Of a stretch of DNA of 64,000 nucleotides, positions 43,198-50,695 are shown in pieces. Within the stretch, counting starts at the first letter, position 1. Each line of letters opens with the position of its first letter. A program made the position numbers and the translations under genes. The notes under the pieces are model-generated. The model ran no database searches, was not told the DNA's origin, and was given only the letters and a program-made list of their open reading frames with translations. Location: contig JAZSPU010000006.1 in assembly GCA_045537575.1 (NCBI GenBank), positions 37,932 to 101,931 on the forward strand, read 5' to 3'. This DNA comes from SIG607 sp045537575. GTDB lineage: Bacteria; Bacillota; Clostridia; Oscillospirales; Acutalibacteraceae.

Positions 43198-43263
43198 ATT
43201 ATATTACGGAAATCCGTAATTGTCAAGTATCTGCGGAAAAATTTTATTAAAGGTGGAAAATTT

Positions 43264-43593
43264 ATGGATACGGTTTATGAAAGAATTGAAAAGCTTTGCA
43301 AGGAAAAAGGAATAACGGTCACCGACCTTTGCAGAGAATGTAATATTCCCCGCGCAACCCTTTCAGACTATAAAATGGGCAGAAGCAAAGCCCTTTCTGC
43401 TTCTGTTTTATCAAAGATTTCCTCATACTTTTCGGTCAGCGTGGAATATCTTTTAGAGGGCAAAAATTCAAAAAGCATTGAAAATCAGTTAAAGGTTGCT
43501 CTGTTCGGCGGAAGCGAAGACGTAACCGACGAAATGTGGGAAGAAGTGAAACGCTATGCAAAATTCATTTACGATAAAGAGCAAAACTCTTGA
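43264..43593 (+). CDS. XRE-family repressor
   Basis: 109 residues with an N-terminal helix-turn-helix (GITVTDLCRECNIPRATLSDYKMGRSKALSASVLSKISSYF) and a short C-terminal helix. The ATG at 43264 follows AAAGGTGG and lies downstream of the promoter at 43142. Its end overlaps by 38 bases an ImmA/IrrE-type protease gene, as in ImmR/ImmA pairs where the protease cleaves the repressor. It probably represses its own promoter through the long inverted repeat. Confidence 0.85.
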   Translation: MDTVYERIEKLCKEKGITVTDLCRECNIPRATLSDYKMGRSKALSASVLSKISSYFSVSVEYLLEGKNSKSIENQLKVALFGGSEDVTDEMWEEVKRYAKFIYDKEQNS

Positions 43594-43984
43594 TGAGCTT
43601 TACCGTCTCGCCGAGGAAGAGGGCATAAAGGTAATGAGCTTTAATCTGCCAAAAAATAAAGCCGTCACCGTCAATATCGGCGACGACTGTTATATCGGTG
43701 TTGATCCTGCCGTTTTTGGCAGAGAGTGTGAAGAACGGGTAGTTCTCGCTCACGAAATGGGGCATATTGCCACCGGCGGTTTTTATGATACCGACTGCTC
43801 TGATTTTGAGAGAGAAAAAATTGAGAAAAAGGCAGAAAAATGGGCTATTCACTTCCTCGTTCCCATAAAGCTTTTAAAGGAAGCCATAAAAAACGGTGTT
43901 TATACAACGAGTGATCTTGCCGAGCATTTCTCGGTGCCCTCTCACTATATGGAAAAGGTTTTAAAATACTACTCAGAAAAATAA
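43556..43984 (+). CDS. ImmA/IrrE-family zinc metalloprotease
   Basis: 142 residues with the HExxH zinc motif LAHEMGHIATG and the downstream Glu/Ala-rich helix (EKKAEKWAIHFLVP) that carries the third ligand. Expected to cleave its partner XRE repressor in response to a stress signal. Translationally coupled to that repressor by a 38-base overlap. Neighbouring LexA-boxed dinB makes DNA damage a likely trigger, by analogy with ICEBs1 and the DdrO/IrrE system. Confidence 0.85.
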   Translation: MQNSFTIKSKTLDELYRLAEEEGIKVMSFNLPKNKAVTVNIGDDCYIGVDPAVFGRECEERVVLAHEMGHIATGGFYDTDCSDFEREKIEKKAEKWAIHFLVPIKLLKEAIKNGVYTTSDLAEHFSVPSHYMEKVLKYYSEK

Positions 43985-44017
43985 AATACTCCTATCAGTT
44001 TAATAGGAGTATTTTTT
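43985..44017. terminator. Bidirectional terminator between ImmA and the ABC operon
   Basis: An 11-bp stem (43985-43995 with 44003-44013), loop CAGTTTA, T-run; overlaps the stop of the ABC ATPase gene. Confidence 0.85.
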
Positions 44018-44564
44018 TAGTTCTAAGAAGCTGCGCTTCTTCAAGGCTATGTGAAACAAATATAACCGTTTTATTTTCGGTATATTCATTTATTACCTTT
44101 GCGGTGATTTTTTTGGTTTCTTCATCAAGTCCGTTTAAGGCTTCGTCAAGAAGAAGTATATCAAAATCCTTTGACAGCGCTCTTGCCAAAGCCACCCTGC
44201 GCTTCATACCGCCCGAAAGCTCGTCCACCGACATATGAGCGGTGTCATCAAGTCCCAGCTGTAAAAGTAATTTTTTTGCTTTTTCTTCATTTGAAAAAAG
44301 AGAAATGTTTTTTTCTACCGAAACAAAGGGAATAAGTCGGTCCTCTTGAAATACGGCGGAGATTTTAGCCTCTTCATTTATCTTTACCTTGCCTTTTTTA
44401 GCCTTTTCAAGCCCCATAATAAGACGAAGAACGGTGGTTTTACCTCTGCCCGAAGCTCCGCTGAGCCATATTCTTTCCCCCTGCCTTACGCAAAGAGAAA
44501 AATCCTTTAATACGTTTTCTTTACTTCCTTTATAGGAAAAGGTGACATTTTCAAACTCTATCAT
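43995..44564 (-). CDS. NitT/TauT-type ABC transporter ATPase
   Basis: Compact ATP-binding protein (189 residues; the family is usually 230-260, so it is short at the C-terminus). Walker A GASGRGKTT, Q-loop VFQEDRL, signature LSGGMKRR and Walker B ILLLDEALNGLD are intact. It overlaps the permease gene by 4 bases. With the permease and binding protein it makes a complete importer of the nitrate/sulfonate/taurine superfamily; substrate not identifiable. Confidence 0.9.
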   Translation of the reverse strand: MIEFENVTFSYKGSKENVLKDFSLCVRQGERIWLSGASGRGKTTVLRLIMGLEKAKKGKVKINEEAKISAVFQEDRLIPFVSVEKNISLFSNEEKAKKLLLQLGLDDTAHMSVDELSGGMKRRVALARALSKDFDILLLDEALNGLDEETKKITAKVINEYTENKTVIFVSHSLEEAQLLRTKKILLLN

Positions 44565-45307
44565 TTCGCCACCCCTTTACTTAAGGTTACCTTTAAAAGA
44601 TACTCAAAAATCACGCTGAATATCACAATAACGGCGGTTACCGCAAAAACTTCATCATAATCTATTGCATTTTTGCCTATCCATAAAAGATTACCAAGTG
44701 ACATTTCGGTACGGCTTATTACCTCTGCCGCAACCCCCGATTTCCACGCAAAGCCAAGTCCTGTTATTAAGGCGGCGGAATAGGCAGGTTTTATGGATGG
44801 GAAGGTAATAAATCTTAAAATCTTTCCCTTTTTCATTCCTAATACATTTGCCATTTCGATAAGACTTTTATCCACCGAGCAAAGCGCGTTATAGGTTGCA
44901 TCCCATATTATAGGAAGTACCGTTAAAAAGGCTATGAGAGTAGGAATGTTTTTTTCCCTTACCCATAAAAAAACAAGAATGATAAACGCGGCAACGGGAA
45001 CTGCCCTCATAAGTCGAAGCAAGGGAGAAATAAATTCGCCGATTATTTTTATTTTACTTGAAATAATGGCAAGTACCGTTCCCGCTATAGCGGCAAGGAG
45101 AAAGCCTATAAGCACTCGATAAAGGGAATAAAAAGCCGAAAGCCAAAAGGAAATATTTTTGGATAGCCTAATAAAAGCCTTTACTACCGACAGCGGTGTG
45201 GGTAAAGCTATAAGCAGATTTTTGTTTGCAAAAAAAGCAACCACCTGCCACAGCAATATGAAAAACAGAAAAATTAAAACTTTTTTTAAGATTATTTTAA
45301 CCTGCAT
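44561..45307 (-). CDS. NitT/TauT-type ABC transporter permease
   Basis: 248 residues with six membrane segments and the BPD_transp_1 coupling-helix region (ANVLGMKKGKILRFITFPSIKPAYSAAL, an EAA-like loop). Overlaps the binding-protein gene by 11 bases and the ATPase gene by 4. Resembles SsuC/TauC permeases. Confidence 0.92.
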   Translation of the reverse strand: MQVKIILKKVLIFLFFILLWQVVAFFANKNLLIALPTPLSVVKAFIRLSKNISFWLSAFYSLYRVLIGFLLAAIAGTVLAIISSKIKIIGEFISPLLRLMRAVPVAAFIILVFLWVREKNIPTLIAFLTVLPIIWDATYNALCSVDKSLIEMANVLGMKKGKILRFITFPSIKPAYSAALITGLGFAWKSGVAAEVISRTEMSLGNLLWIGKNAIDYDEVFAVTAVIVIFSVIFEYLLKVTLSKGVAK

Positions 45308-46289
45308 AGTAGAAGCTGTCTTCGGGAAGGCGTCCGCCTACAGATTTTGCATTAGCATCAAACATAACCTTTAAATATCCCGAAAGTCCTTTCTTCATAT
45401 CCTCACCTGCAATATAGGTAAGACCGCATTCGGAAATAGCCTTTGTAGCAAGGGCAGCCTTTGGAATAATACCGTACTTCTCGCAGAGGGTACCTGTTGT
45501 TTTTGCATCGGAAATTGCCATATTTATAGATTCCTCATATTCCTTAAGGAAGGTCTTTACTGCGCCTTCGTTTGCAGCCAAAAATTCATTTCTAACAATT
45601 ACGCAACCCATATAAAGACTGCTGTCCTTTGATACCTTTGTCCATTCTTCCCCCATATCCAAAGCCTTTTTGGCGGTTTCATAGTTTAAAAGAATACTTG
45701 TAGCAACGGGCTGGGGAGCCATAATAACTGCATCTTTATTTTCTTCCTTTGCCCAAACAGCAGGAAGCTCACTTCCATCAGCTACAAATTTAATTGTAAC
45801 ATCTTTATCGGGGTCAATATTATTTTTAGTAAGAACGTAACGGAGAATATATTCGGGGTTAGCATTCTGACCGGGGGAATAAATGGTTTTGCCCTTAAGG
45901 TCGGCTACACTCTTTATTTCAGTTCCGTTAGTAAGTATAGAAAGAACGCTGGTGGTGTTTACAGCCAAAACGGTTACACCGCCGTTTGTTTTGTTATAAA
46001 GGGTGGCGGCAAGATTTGTTGCAACTGCGGCAATATCGGCTTCGCCCTTGGAAATTGCGGCAACAATTTCATCATTTGCGGCAACCATTTTAAAGTTATA
46101 TTTATTAAGAGCCTTGCCATCTTCACTCTTAGCGCGAAGGTTAACGGCGCCTATACCTGTGGGGCCCGAAAGTACGTAAACGTTCATTTCGGCGGTTTGG
46201 GGTTCTTTTGTTTTAACAGCACAACCCGTAATGCCTAAAACCAATATAACTACCATTAGTAAGCTTAATATTTTTTTCATTTTAATCAC
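45297..46289 (-). CDS. ABC substrate-binding lipoprotein (NMT1/SsuA-like)
   Basis: 330 residues with a lipoprotein signal ending LGITGC (Cys23). The mature part follows the NitT/TauT binding-protein pattern: LSGPTGIGAVNL near the start, a helical linker VADLKGKTIYSPGQNANPEYILRYVL and an FLKEYEESINMAISD helix near the end. Ligand is unknown (sulfonate, nitrate, thiamine precursor or other small molecule). Lies 12 bases after the Crp/Fnr regulator gene. Confidence 0.9.
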   Translation of the reverse strand: MIKMKKILSLLMVVILVLGITGCAVKTKEPQTAEMNVYVLSGPTGIGAVNLRAKSEDGKALNKYNFKMVAANDEIVAAISKGEADIAAVATNLAATLYNKTNGGVTVLAVNTTSVLSILTNGTEIKSVADLKGKTIYSPGQNANPEYILRYVLTKNNIDPDKDVTIKFVADGSELPAVWAKEENKDAVIMAPQPVATSILLNYETAKKALDMGEEWTKVSKDSSLYMGCVIVRNEFLAANEGAVKTFLKEYEESINMAISDAKTTGTLCEKYGIIPKAALATKAISECGLTYIAGEDMKKGLSGYLKVMFDANAKSVGGRLPEDSFYYAG

Positions 46290-46301
46290 CTTTCCTGCGT
46301 T

Positions 46302-46907
46302 TTACGCTATGACGTTTATTTTGTTATCCTGACGGACAATCAATTTTTTGTGTTCTAAATTATCCAGAGCTCTGTAAAGTGAAGTTCTGCCCATACAAAG
46401 AAGAGACGCAAGTCCCGTCATTTTTCCTTCGTACCCACCGTTTTGATAGAGAAAATCATAAAGCTTTCCTTCTGCGCCGCCATGCATCATAAGAGCAAGA
46501 CGTTCATTAAGAAAACGGATGCGGTTAGTTAAAAACGACATAAAGTTAACTGCCACGTCGGGATATTTTTTAAAGATTTCGCGCAAGGCTTTTTCCTCTA
46601 TAAATAAAATCTGGCTACCCGTTACCGCTTCAATTCGGCTTATATAGTTTTCTTTATCCGAAAAAAGCGCCGCCGCTCCGAAAATACTTCCCTCTCCAAA
46701 GTAGGCAAGCGTTCCCGAAGCCTGAAGGGGCAATGCCTTAAGATTTCCCGACAGCACTATGCCTACGCTTCGTTTGAAATCCTTTTTGTCATACACCGTA
46801 TCTCCCTTATTAAACGTAACGGTAGCAGAAAGATTTATTTCCTCAATTGCTTCGCTATTGTTTTTAAAAAGATACGTGTTTGCAAGAATTTCTTTGTAAT
46901 CTCTCAT
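46302..46907 (-). CDS. Crp/Fnr-family regulator of the ABC operon
   Basis: 201 residues: cyclic-nucleotide-binding-like beta-barrel (about 10-115), dimerisation helix and a C-terminal helix-turn-helix (MTGLASLLCMGRTSLYRALDNLEHKKLIV). No cysteine cluster for an FNR-type iron-sulfur centre is visible. First gene of the operon, so it probably senses a small ligand and controls the importer; a palindrome near its transcription start is a likely autoregulatory operator. Confidence 0.88.
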   Translation of the reverse strand: MRDYKEILANTYLFKNNSEAIEEINLSATVTFNKGDTVYDKKDFKRSVGIVLSGNLKALPLQASGTLAYFGEGSIFGAAALFSDKENYISRIEAVTGSQILFIEEKALREIFKKYPDVAVNFMSFLTNRIRFLNERLALMMHGGAEGKLYDFLYQNGGYEGKMTGLASLLCMGRTSLYRALDNLEHKKLIVRQDNKINVIA

Positions 46908-46921
46908 TATTCACCTCAAAC

Positions 46922-46937
46922 TGTACCATTTGGAACA
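46922..46937. promoter_or_regulatory. Candidate Crp/Fnr operator
   Basis: TGTACCA-TT-TGGAACA, a near-perfect 7+7 palindrome just downstream of the -10 (46949) and upstream of the regulator's ATG, a position suited to autorepression. Confidence 0.6.
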
Positions 46938-46948
46938 CTTTTTATTTT

Positions 46949-46977
46949 ATAATACAACATCGTTAAGAATTTGTCAA
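46949..46977 (-). promoter_or_regulatory. Promoter of the Crp/Fnr-ABC operon
   Basis: Minus strand TTGACA (46977-46972), 17-base spacer, TATTAT (46954-46949). Confidence 0.85.
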
Positions 46978-47055
46978 TAAAAAATGCACAAAAGACTTTA
47001 AATATTTTTTTAATATGTTAAAATATAAATAACTATTTTAAAAGAAGGTAATACT

Positions 47056-48945
47056 ATGGCAAAAAAACAGTTTAAAGCACAGTCTAAGCGTCTTTTAGAC
47101 CTTATGATTAACTCCATTTACACAAACAAGGAAATTTTCCTTCGTGAGCTTATTTCCAATGCAAGTGATGCTACAGATAAGCTTCATTATCTTTCCTTAA
47201 CCGACGAGGCGGCAAGAAACAGCTTTAAGGAACCTAAAATAAAGATTGTTGCCGACAAAGAAAACCGCACCCTTATAATTATGGATAACGGTATCGGTAT
47301 GGATGAAAAAGAGCTTGAAGAAAACCTTGGCACAATCTGCAAAAGCGGTTCTCTTCAGTTTAAAGAGGATATGAGCGAGGCAGAGGAAAAGGAAGCCGTT
47401 AATATTATCGGTCAATTCGGCGTAGGCTTTTATTCTGCATTTATGGTATGTGATACCCTGACCGTAAAGAGCCGTTCTTATAAGAGCCAACAGGCTTACC
47501 TATGGGTAAGCAACGGTGTTGACGGATACTCAATTAAAGAATGTGAAAAGAATACTGTGGGTACCGAGGTTATCCTTTCCTTAAAGGAAGATACCGAGGA
47601 TTTTAAATTCTCCGACTTTTTAGAAGCTTATAAGCTTAAAAGCCTTATTAAAACCTATTCCGATTATATCCGCTATCCCATAGTTATGGATATGGAAAAG
47701 ACCAAAGAGGAAGGCGAAGGCGAGGAAAAGACCACAGTTACCTATATAGAGGAAGAAACCCTTAACAGTATGGTGCCTGTTTGGAAAAAGAGCAAGGCAG
47801 AGCAGACCGAAGAAGAGCTTAACCGCTATTATAAGGACAGCTTCTTCGATTTTGAGGATCCGCTTTTCACAATAAGCGTTTCTGCCGAAGGCGTTGTTTC
47901 CTATAAAGCTCTTTTATATATTCCTGCAAAAACTCCATACGATTATTTTACCAAGGAATACGAAAAGGGACTTAAGCTTTATCAGAGCGGCGTTATGATT
48001 ATGGAAAAATGCTCCGACCTTATTCCCGAGCACTTCCGTTTCGTAAAGGGTGTTGTTGATACCGAGGATTTATCCCTTAACATTTCCCGTGAAATGCTTC
48101 AGCAGGATGCAGGACTTAAGACCATAGCTAAAAATATCGAAAAGAAGATTCATTCAGAGCTTAAACGCAGTCTTGATAACGACAGAGAAAAATACGAAAC
48201 CTTCTGGAAGGCTTTCGGTATTCAGCTTAAATACGGCTCTGTTGCACAGTACGGAATTTATAAAGACAAGCTTAAGGATCTGCTTCTTTTCTGGTCAAGT
48301 AATCAGGGCAAACTTATTACCATTGACGAATATCTTAAGACAATGCCCGAAGACCAGAAGCACATTTACTATGCCTGTGGCGAAACGGTTGCTAAAATTA
48401 ATTCTCTGCCCCAGACAGAACTGCTTAAAGCTAAAGGCTATGATATGCTCTGTCTTACCGACGAGGTTGACGAATTCCTTGTAAACGTATTAAGAGAAGA
48501 AAACGGCAAGGACTACTGCTCCATTAATTCCGATAACGCAGACCTTATTGATGAGGAAGACGAGAAAAAGACCGAAAAGGCAAGTGAAGAAAACCAAGAA
48601 ATGCTTAATTTCCTTAAGGAAGAACTGAACATTTCTGACGTTATTATTTCTAAAAAGCTTAAATCTCATCCCGTTTGTTTATCGGCTAAGGGCGGCGTTA
48701 CGCTGGAAATGGAAAAATACTTTGCCACCCTTCCGGGAGAAGACAAAGAAAAGGTTAAGGCTCAAAGGGTTCTTGAGCTTAACCCCGACCATCCTGCATT
48801 TAATACTTTAAGTCAGGCATATAAAGAGGATAAAGAAAAGGCAAAGGTAATTGCCGAGGTGCTTTATCAAAGCGCTCTGCTTATTGCAGGAATGTCTATT
48901 GAAAACCCTGCTGAATTTACCGAAAAGCTTTGTTCCTTACTGTAA
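47056..48945 (+). CDS. htpG: Chaperone protein HtpG (Hsp90)
   Basis: ATP-dependent Hsp90-family chaperone, 629 residues. GHKL ATP-binding motifs: ELISNASDATDKL (with catalytic Glu), MDNGIGMDEKEL and GQFGVGFYSAFM; the middle domain contains EDLSLNISREMLQQ. AGAAGGTAAT precedes the ATG. Its promoter is AT-rich, with a possible TAAAAT at 47018-47023 but no clear -35; no CIRCE element is present here. Confidence 0.97.
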   Translation: MAKKQFKAQSKRLLDLMINSIYTNKEIFLRELISNASDATDKLHYLSLTDEAARNSFKEPKIKIVADKENRTLIIMDNGIGMDEKELEENLGTICKSGSLQFKEDMSEAEEKEAVNIIGQFGVGFYSAFMVCDTLTVKSRSYKSQQAYLWVSNGVDGYSIKECEKNTVGTEVILSLKEDTEDFKFSDFLEAYKLKSLIKTYSDYIRYPIVMDMEKTKEEGEGEEKTTVTYIEEETLNSMVPVWKKSKAEQTEEELNRYYKDSFFDFEDPLFTISVSAEGVVSYKALLYIPAKTPYDYFTKEYEKGLKLYQSGVMIMEKCSDLIPEHFRFVKGVVDTEDLSLNISREMLQQDAGLKTIAKNIEKKIHSELKRSLDNDREKYETFWKAFGIQLKYGSVAQYGIYKDKLKDLLLFWSSNQGKLITIDEYLKTMPEDQKHIYYACGETVAKINSLPQTELLKAKGYDMLCLTDEVDEFLVNVLREENGKDYCSINSDNADLIDEEDEKKTEKASEENQEMLNFLKEELNISDVIISKKLKSHPVCLSAKGGVTLEMEKYFATLPGEDKEKVKAQRVLELNPDHPAFNTLSQAYKEDKEKAKVIAEVLYQSALLIAGMSIENPAEFTEKLCSLL

Positions 48946-48950
48946 ACTTA

Positions 48951-48984
48951 AAAACCGACACAACTTTCGTTGTGTCGGTTTTAT
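48951..48984. terminator. Bidirectional terminator between htpG and dnaJ
   Basis: A 14-bp stem (48951-48964 with 48969-48982) with loop TTTC. Confidence 0.9.
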
Positions 48985-48985
48985 T

Positions 48986-50146
48986 TTAATCACCGAAAAG
49001 GTCTTTGACCTTATCAAAGAATGACCTGCGTTTTTTATAGTTTTTATCACTCAAACTACTGTCAAAAGCAGTTAGCTTCTCTTTTTGCTCCTTGTTTAAG
49101 TCCTTTGGAACCTCAACAATAATTTTAACGTACTCATCGCCGTAGCCGGAATAGTTAAGGCGTTTTATACCCTTACCGCGAAGCTTAAATTCATCCCCCG
49201 GCTGTGTGCCTTCGTGGATGCTGAATTTTGCCTTGCCGTCGAGGGTGGGAACGGTAATTTCACCGCCCATAACCGCCTGAGCATAAGTAATGGGAATCTC
49301 ACAGAAAATATCAAAGCCTTCACGCTCAAAAATGGGGTGAGGACGTACCGATACTGTTATGGTAAGGTCACCTGCAGGGCCGCCGTTAATACCCATATCT
49401 CCGCCGCCGCGCAATGCAATTGACTGACCGTCATCAATACCGGCAGGAATATCTATTACCTTTTCTACGGTATTTCGCACTCTGCCTCTGCCCGAACAGG
49501 TTCTGCAGGGAGTTTCTATTATTTTACCTGTTCCGCGGCAATTATCACAAGCCTGCTGAGTCTGAATGGTGCCGAATGGAGTACGCTGCCCCATAACCAC
49601 CTGACCGCTACCCTTACAGTTAGGACAGGTTTTTGCCTGAGTTCCCTTCTGCGCACCGCTTCCGCCGCAATCGCTACAGCTTTCGGTACGGGTTACTTTT
49701 ATGTTCTTTTTACAGCCCTTTGCCGCCTCTTCAAAAGAAATAACAATATTTGCAGAGGTGTCTGCGCCGCGACGCGGAGCATTGGGATCACGTCTTCTGC
49801 CGCCGCCGAAACCGCCGCCGAACATTGAGCCTAAAATATCGCCCAAATCACCAAAGTCTCCAAAACCGCCGAAACCGCCGCCAAAGGGATTACCGCCCTG
49901 ACCTGCGCCAAAATTGGGGTCAACACCTGCGTGACCGAATTGATCATAACGCGCACGTTTGTCCTTATCCGAAAGAACTTCATAGGCTTCGTTTACCTCT
50001 TTAAAATTCTTTTCAGCCTCGGCATCCCCTGGATGAAGGTCGGGATGATATTTTTTAGCCGCTTTTCTGTAGGCTTTCTTAAGGTCATCATCATTAACGC
50101 TTTTATCAACGCCTAAGACCTCGTAATAATCTCTTTTATCAGCCAT
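48986..50146 (-). CDS. dnaJ: Chaperone protein DnaJ
   Basis: Hsp40 co-chaperone that stimulates DnaK ATPase, 386 residues. J domain (1-70) with the HPD motif, Gly/Phe-rich region (about 72-125), four CxxCxGxG zinc motifs (about 150-215), then the C-terminal substrate domains. Its ribosome site GAGGAG is intact although a heptamer repeat array begins just upstream. Probably expressed from the hrcA operon, but separated from dnaK by an inserted gene, so its coupling to CIRCE control may be weakened. Confidence 0.97.
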   Translation of the reverse strand: MADKRDYYEVLGVDKSVNDDDLKKAYRKAAKKYHPDLHPGDAEAEKNFKEVNEAYEVLSDKDKRARYDQFGHAGVDPNFGAGQGGNPFGGGFGGFGDFGDLGDILGSMFGGGFGGGRRRDPNAPRRGADTSANIVISFEEAAKGCKKNIKVTRTESCSDCGGSGAQKGTQAKTCPNCKGSGQVVMGQRTPFGTIQTQQACDNCRGTGKIIETPCRTCSGRGRVRNTVEKVIDIPAGIDDGQSIALRGGGDMGINGGPAGDLTITVSVRPHPIFEREGFDIFCEIPITYAQAVMGGEITVPTLDGKAKFSIHEGTQPGDEFKLRGKGIKRLNYSGYGDEYVKIIVEVPKDLNKEQKEKLTAFDSSLSDKNYKKRRSFFDKVKDLFGD

Positions 50147-50160
50147 AATTACTCCTCGTA

Positions 50161-50200
50161 ATTAGGGAATAGGGAATAGGGAAAAGGGAAAAGGAAAAAG
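50161..50200 (+). repeat. TAGGGAA heptamer repeats, left flank of the four-helix gene
   Basis: ATTAGGGAATAGGGAATAGG followed by GGAAAAGGGAAAAGG units. The inverted counterpart is at 50641-50670, so the two arrays bracket the four-helix-bundle gene like terminal inverted repeats. Confidence 0.8.
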
Positions 50201-50226
50201 TGACTAAACCCCTTCTACTTTTATAA

Positions 50227-50598
50227 CTATTCCTTTTTTCCGTTTGATTTATTTAATAATTTAATTATCATTGCATTTATCATTTTTGAAATTTCTTCAC
50301 TTAATGTGATGGCTTTTTGTGTATGTTCCTCGCTAACATATCCTAGTTTAACGCATATAAGCAACTGTGTATATACCTCTGAGTTAGAGCCTCTTGCAAT
50401 CCCTAAGAAATTTATATATTCCTTTGTTGAATTACGAGAATTGCCTTCTGCTATATTTGAAGGCACAGAAACAGCTGCTCTTCTTATTTGAGACACAAGC
50501 GAAAAAGTTTCTTCTTTTGGCAAAAGCGAAGAAATCCGATATATTTCTTCAACCAATTCCATGGCTCTTTGCCAAACCAATAATTCCTTAAATAACAT
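50227..50598 (-). CDS. Four-helix-bundle protein (23S rRNA IVP/Avd-like family)
   Basis: 123 residues of the four-helix-bundle (PF05635-type) family: the diagnostic start WQRAMELVEEIYRIS and central QIRRAAVSVPSNIAEGNSR, then INFLGIARGSNSEVYTQL. Relatives occur in intervening sequences of 23S rRNA genes and as Avd accessory proteins of diversity-generating retroelements, but no reverse transcriptase or template repeat is present here. It interrupts dnaK-dnaJ and is flanked by inverted heptamer arrays, so it looks like cargo of a small mobile or repeat element. Function in this setting unknown. Confidence 0.88.
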   Translation of the reverse strand: MLFKELLVWQRAMELVEEIYRISSLLPKEETFSLVSQIRRAAVSVPSNIAEGNSRNSTKEYINFLGIARGSNSEVYTQLLICVKLGYVSEEHTQKAITLSEEISKMINAMIIKLLNKSNGKKE

Positions 50599-50640
50599 TT
50601 AACACACCACAAAGGAAAGGGGAACAGAATAGGACATTAC

Positions 50641-50670
50641 TATCCCCTATTCCCTATTCCCCCTTCCCTA
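50641..50670 (-). repeat. TAGGGAA heptamer repeats, right flank of the four-helix gene
   Basis: Plus strand CCCCTATTCCCTATTCCC and CTTCCCTA, that is the inverse of 50161-50200, between the four-helix gene and the dnaK stop. Confidence 0.8.
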
Positions 50671-50695
50671 AGAACTAAGCTCTCGCTTAGTTCTT
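50670..50695 (-). other. Hairpin spanning the dnaK stop codon
   Basis: Perfect 11-bp stem AAGAACTAAGC / GCTTAGTTCTT with loop TCTC; the dnaK stop is inside one arm. No T-run follows; the heptamer array starts directly after it. It may be the remains of a terminator or an mRNA-stabilising loop. Confidence 0.65.

Noticed and set aside
50227..50598. Avd gene of a diversity-generating retroelement
   Set aside because: No reverse transcriptase, variable-repeat or template-repeat candidate was seen in the window.
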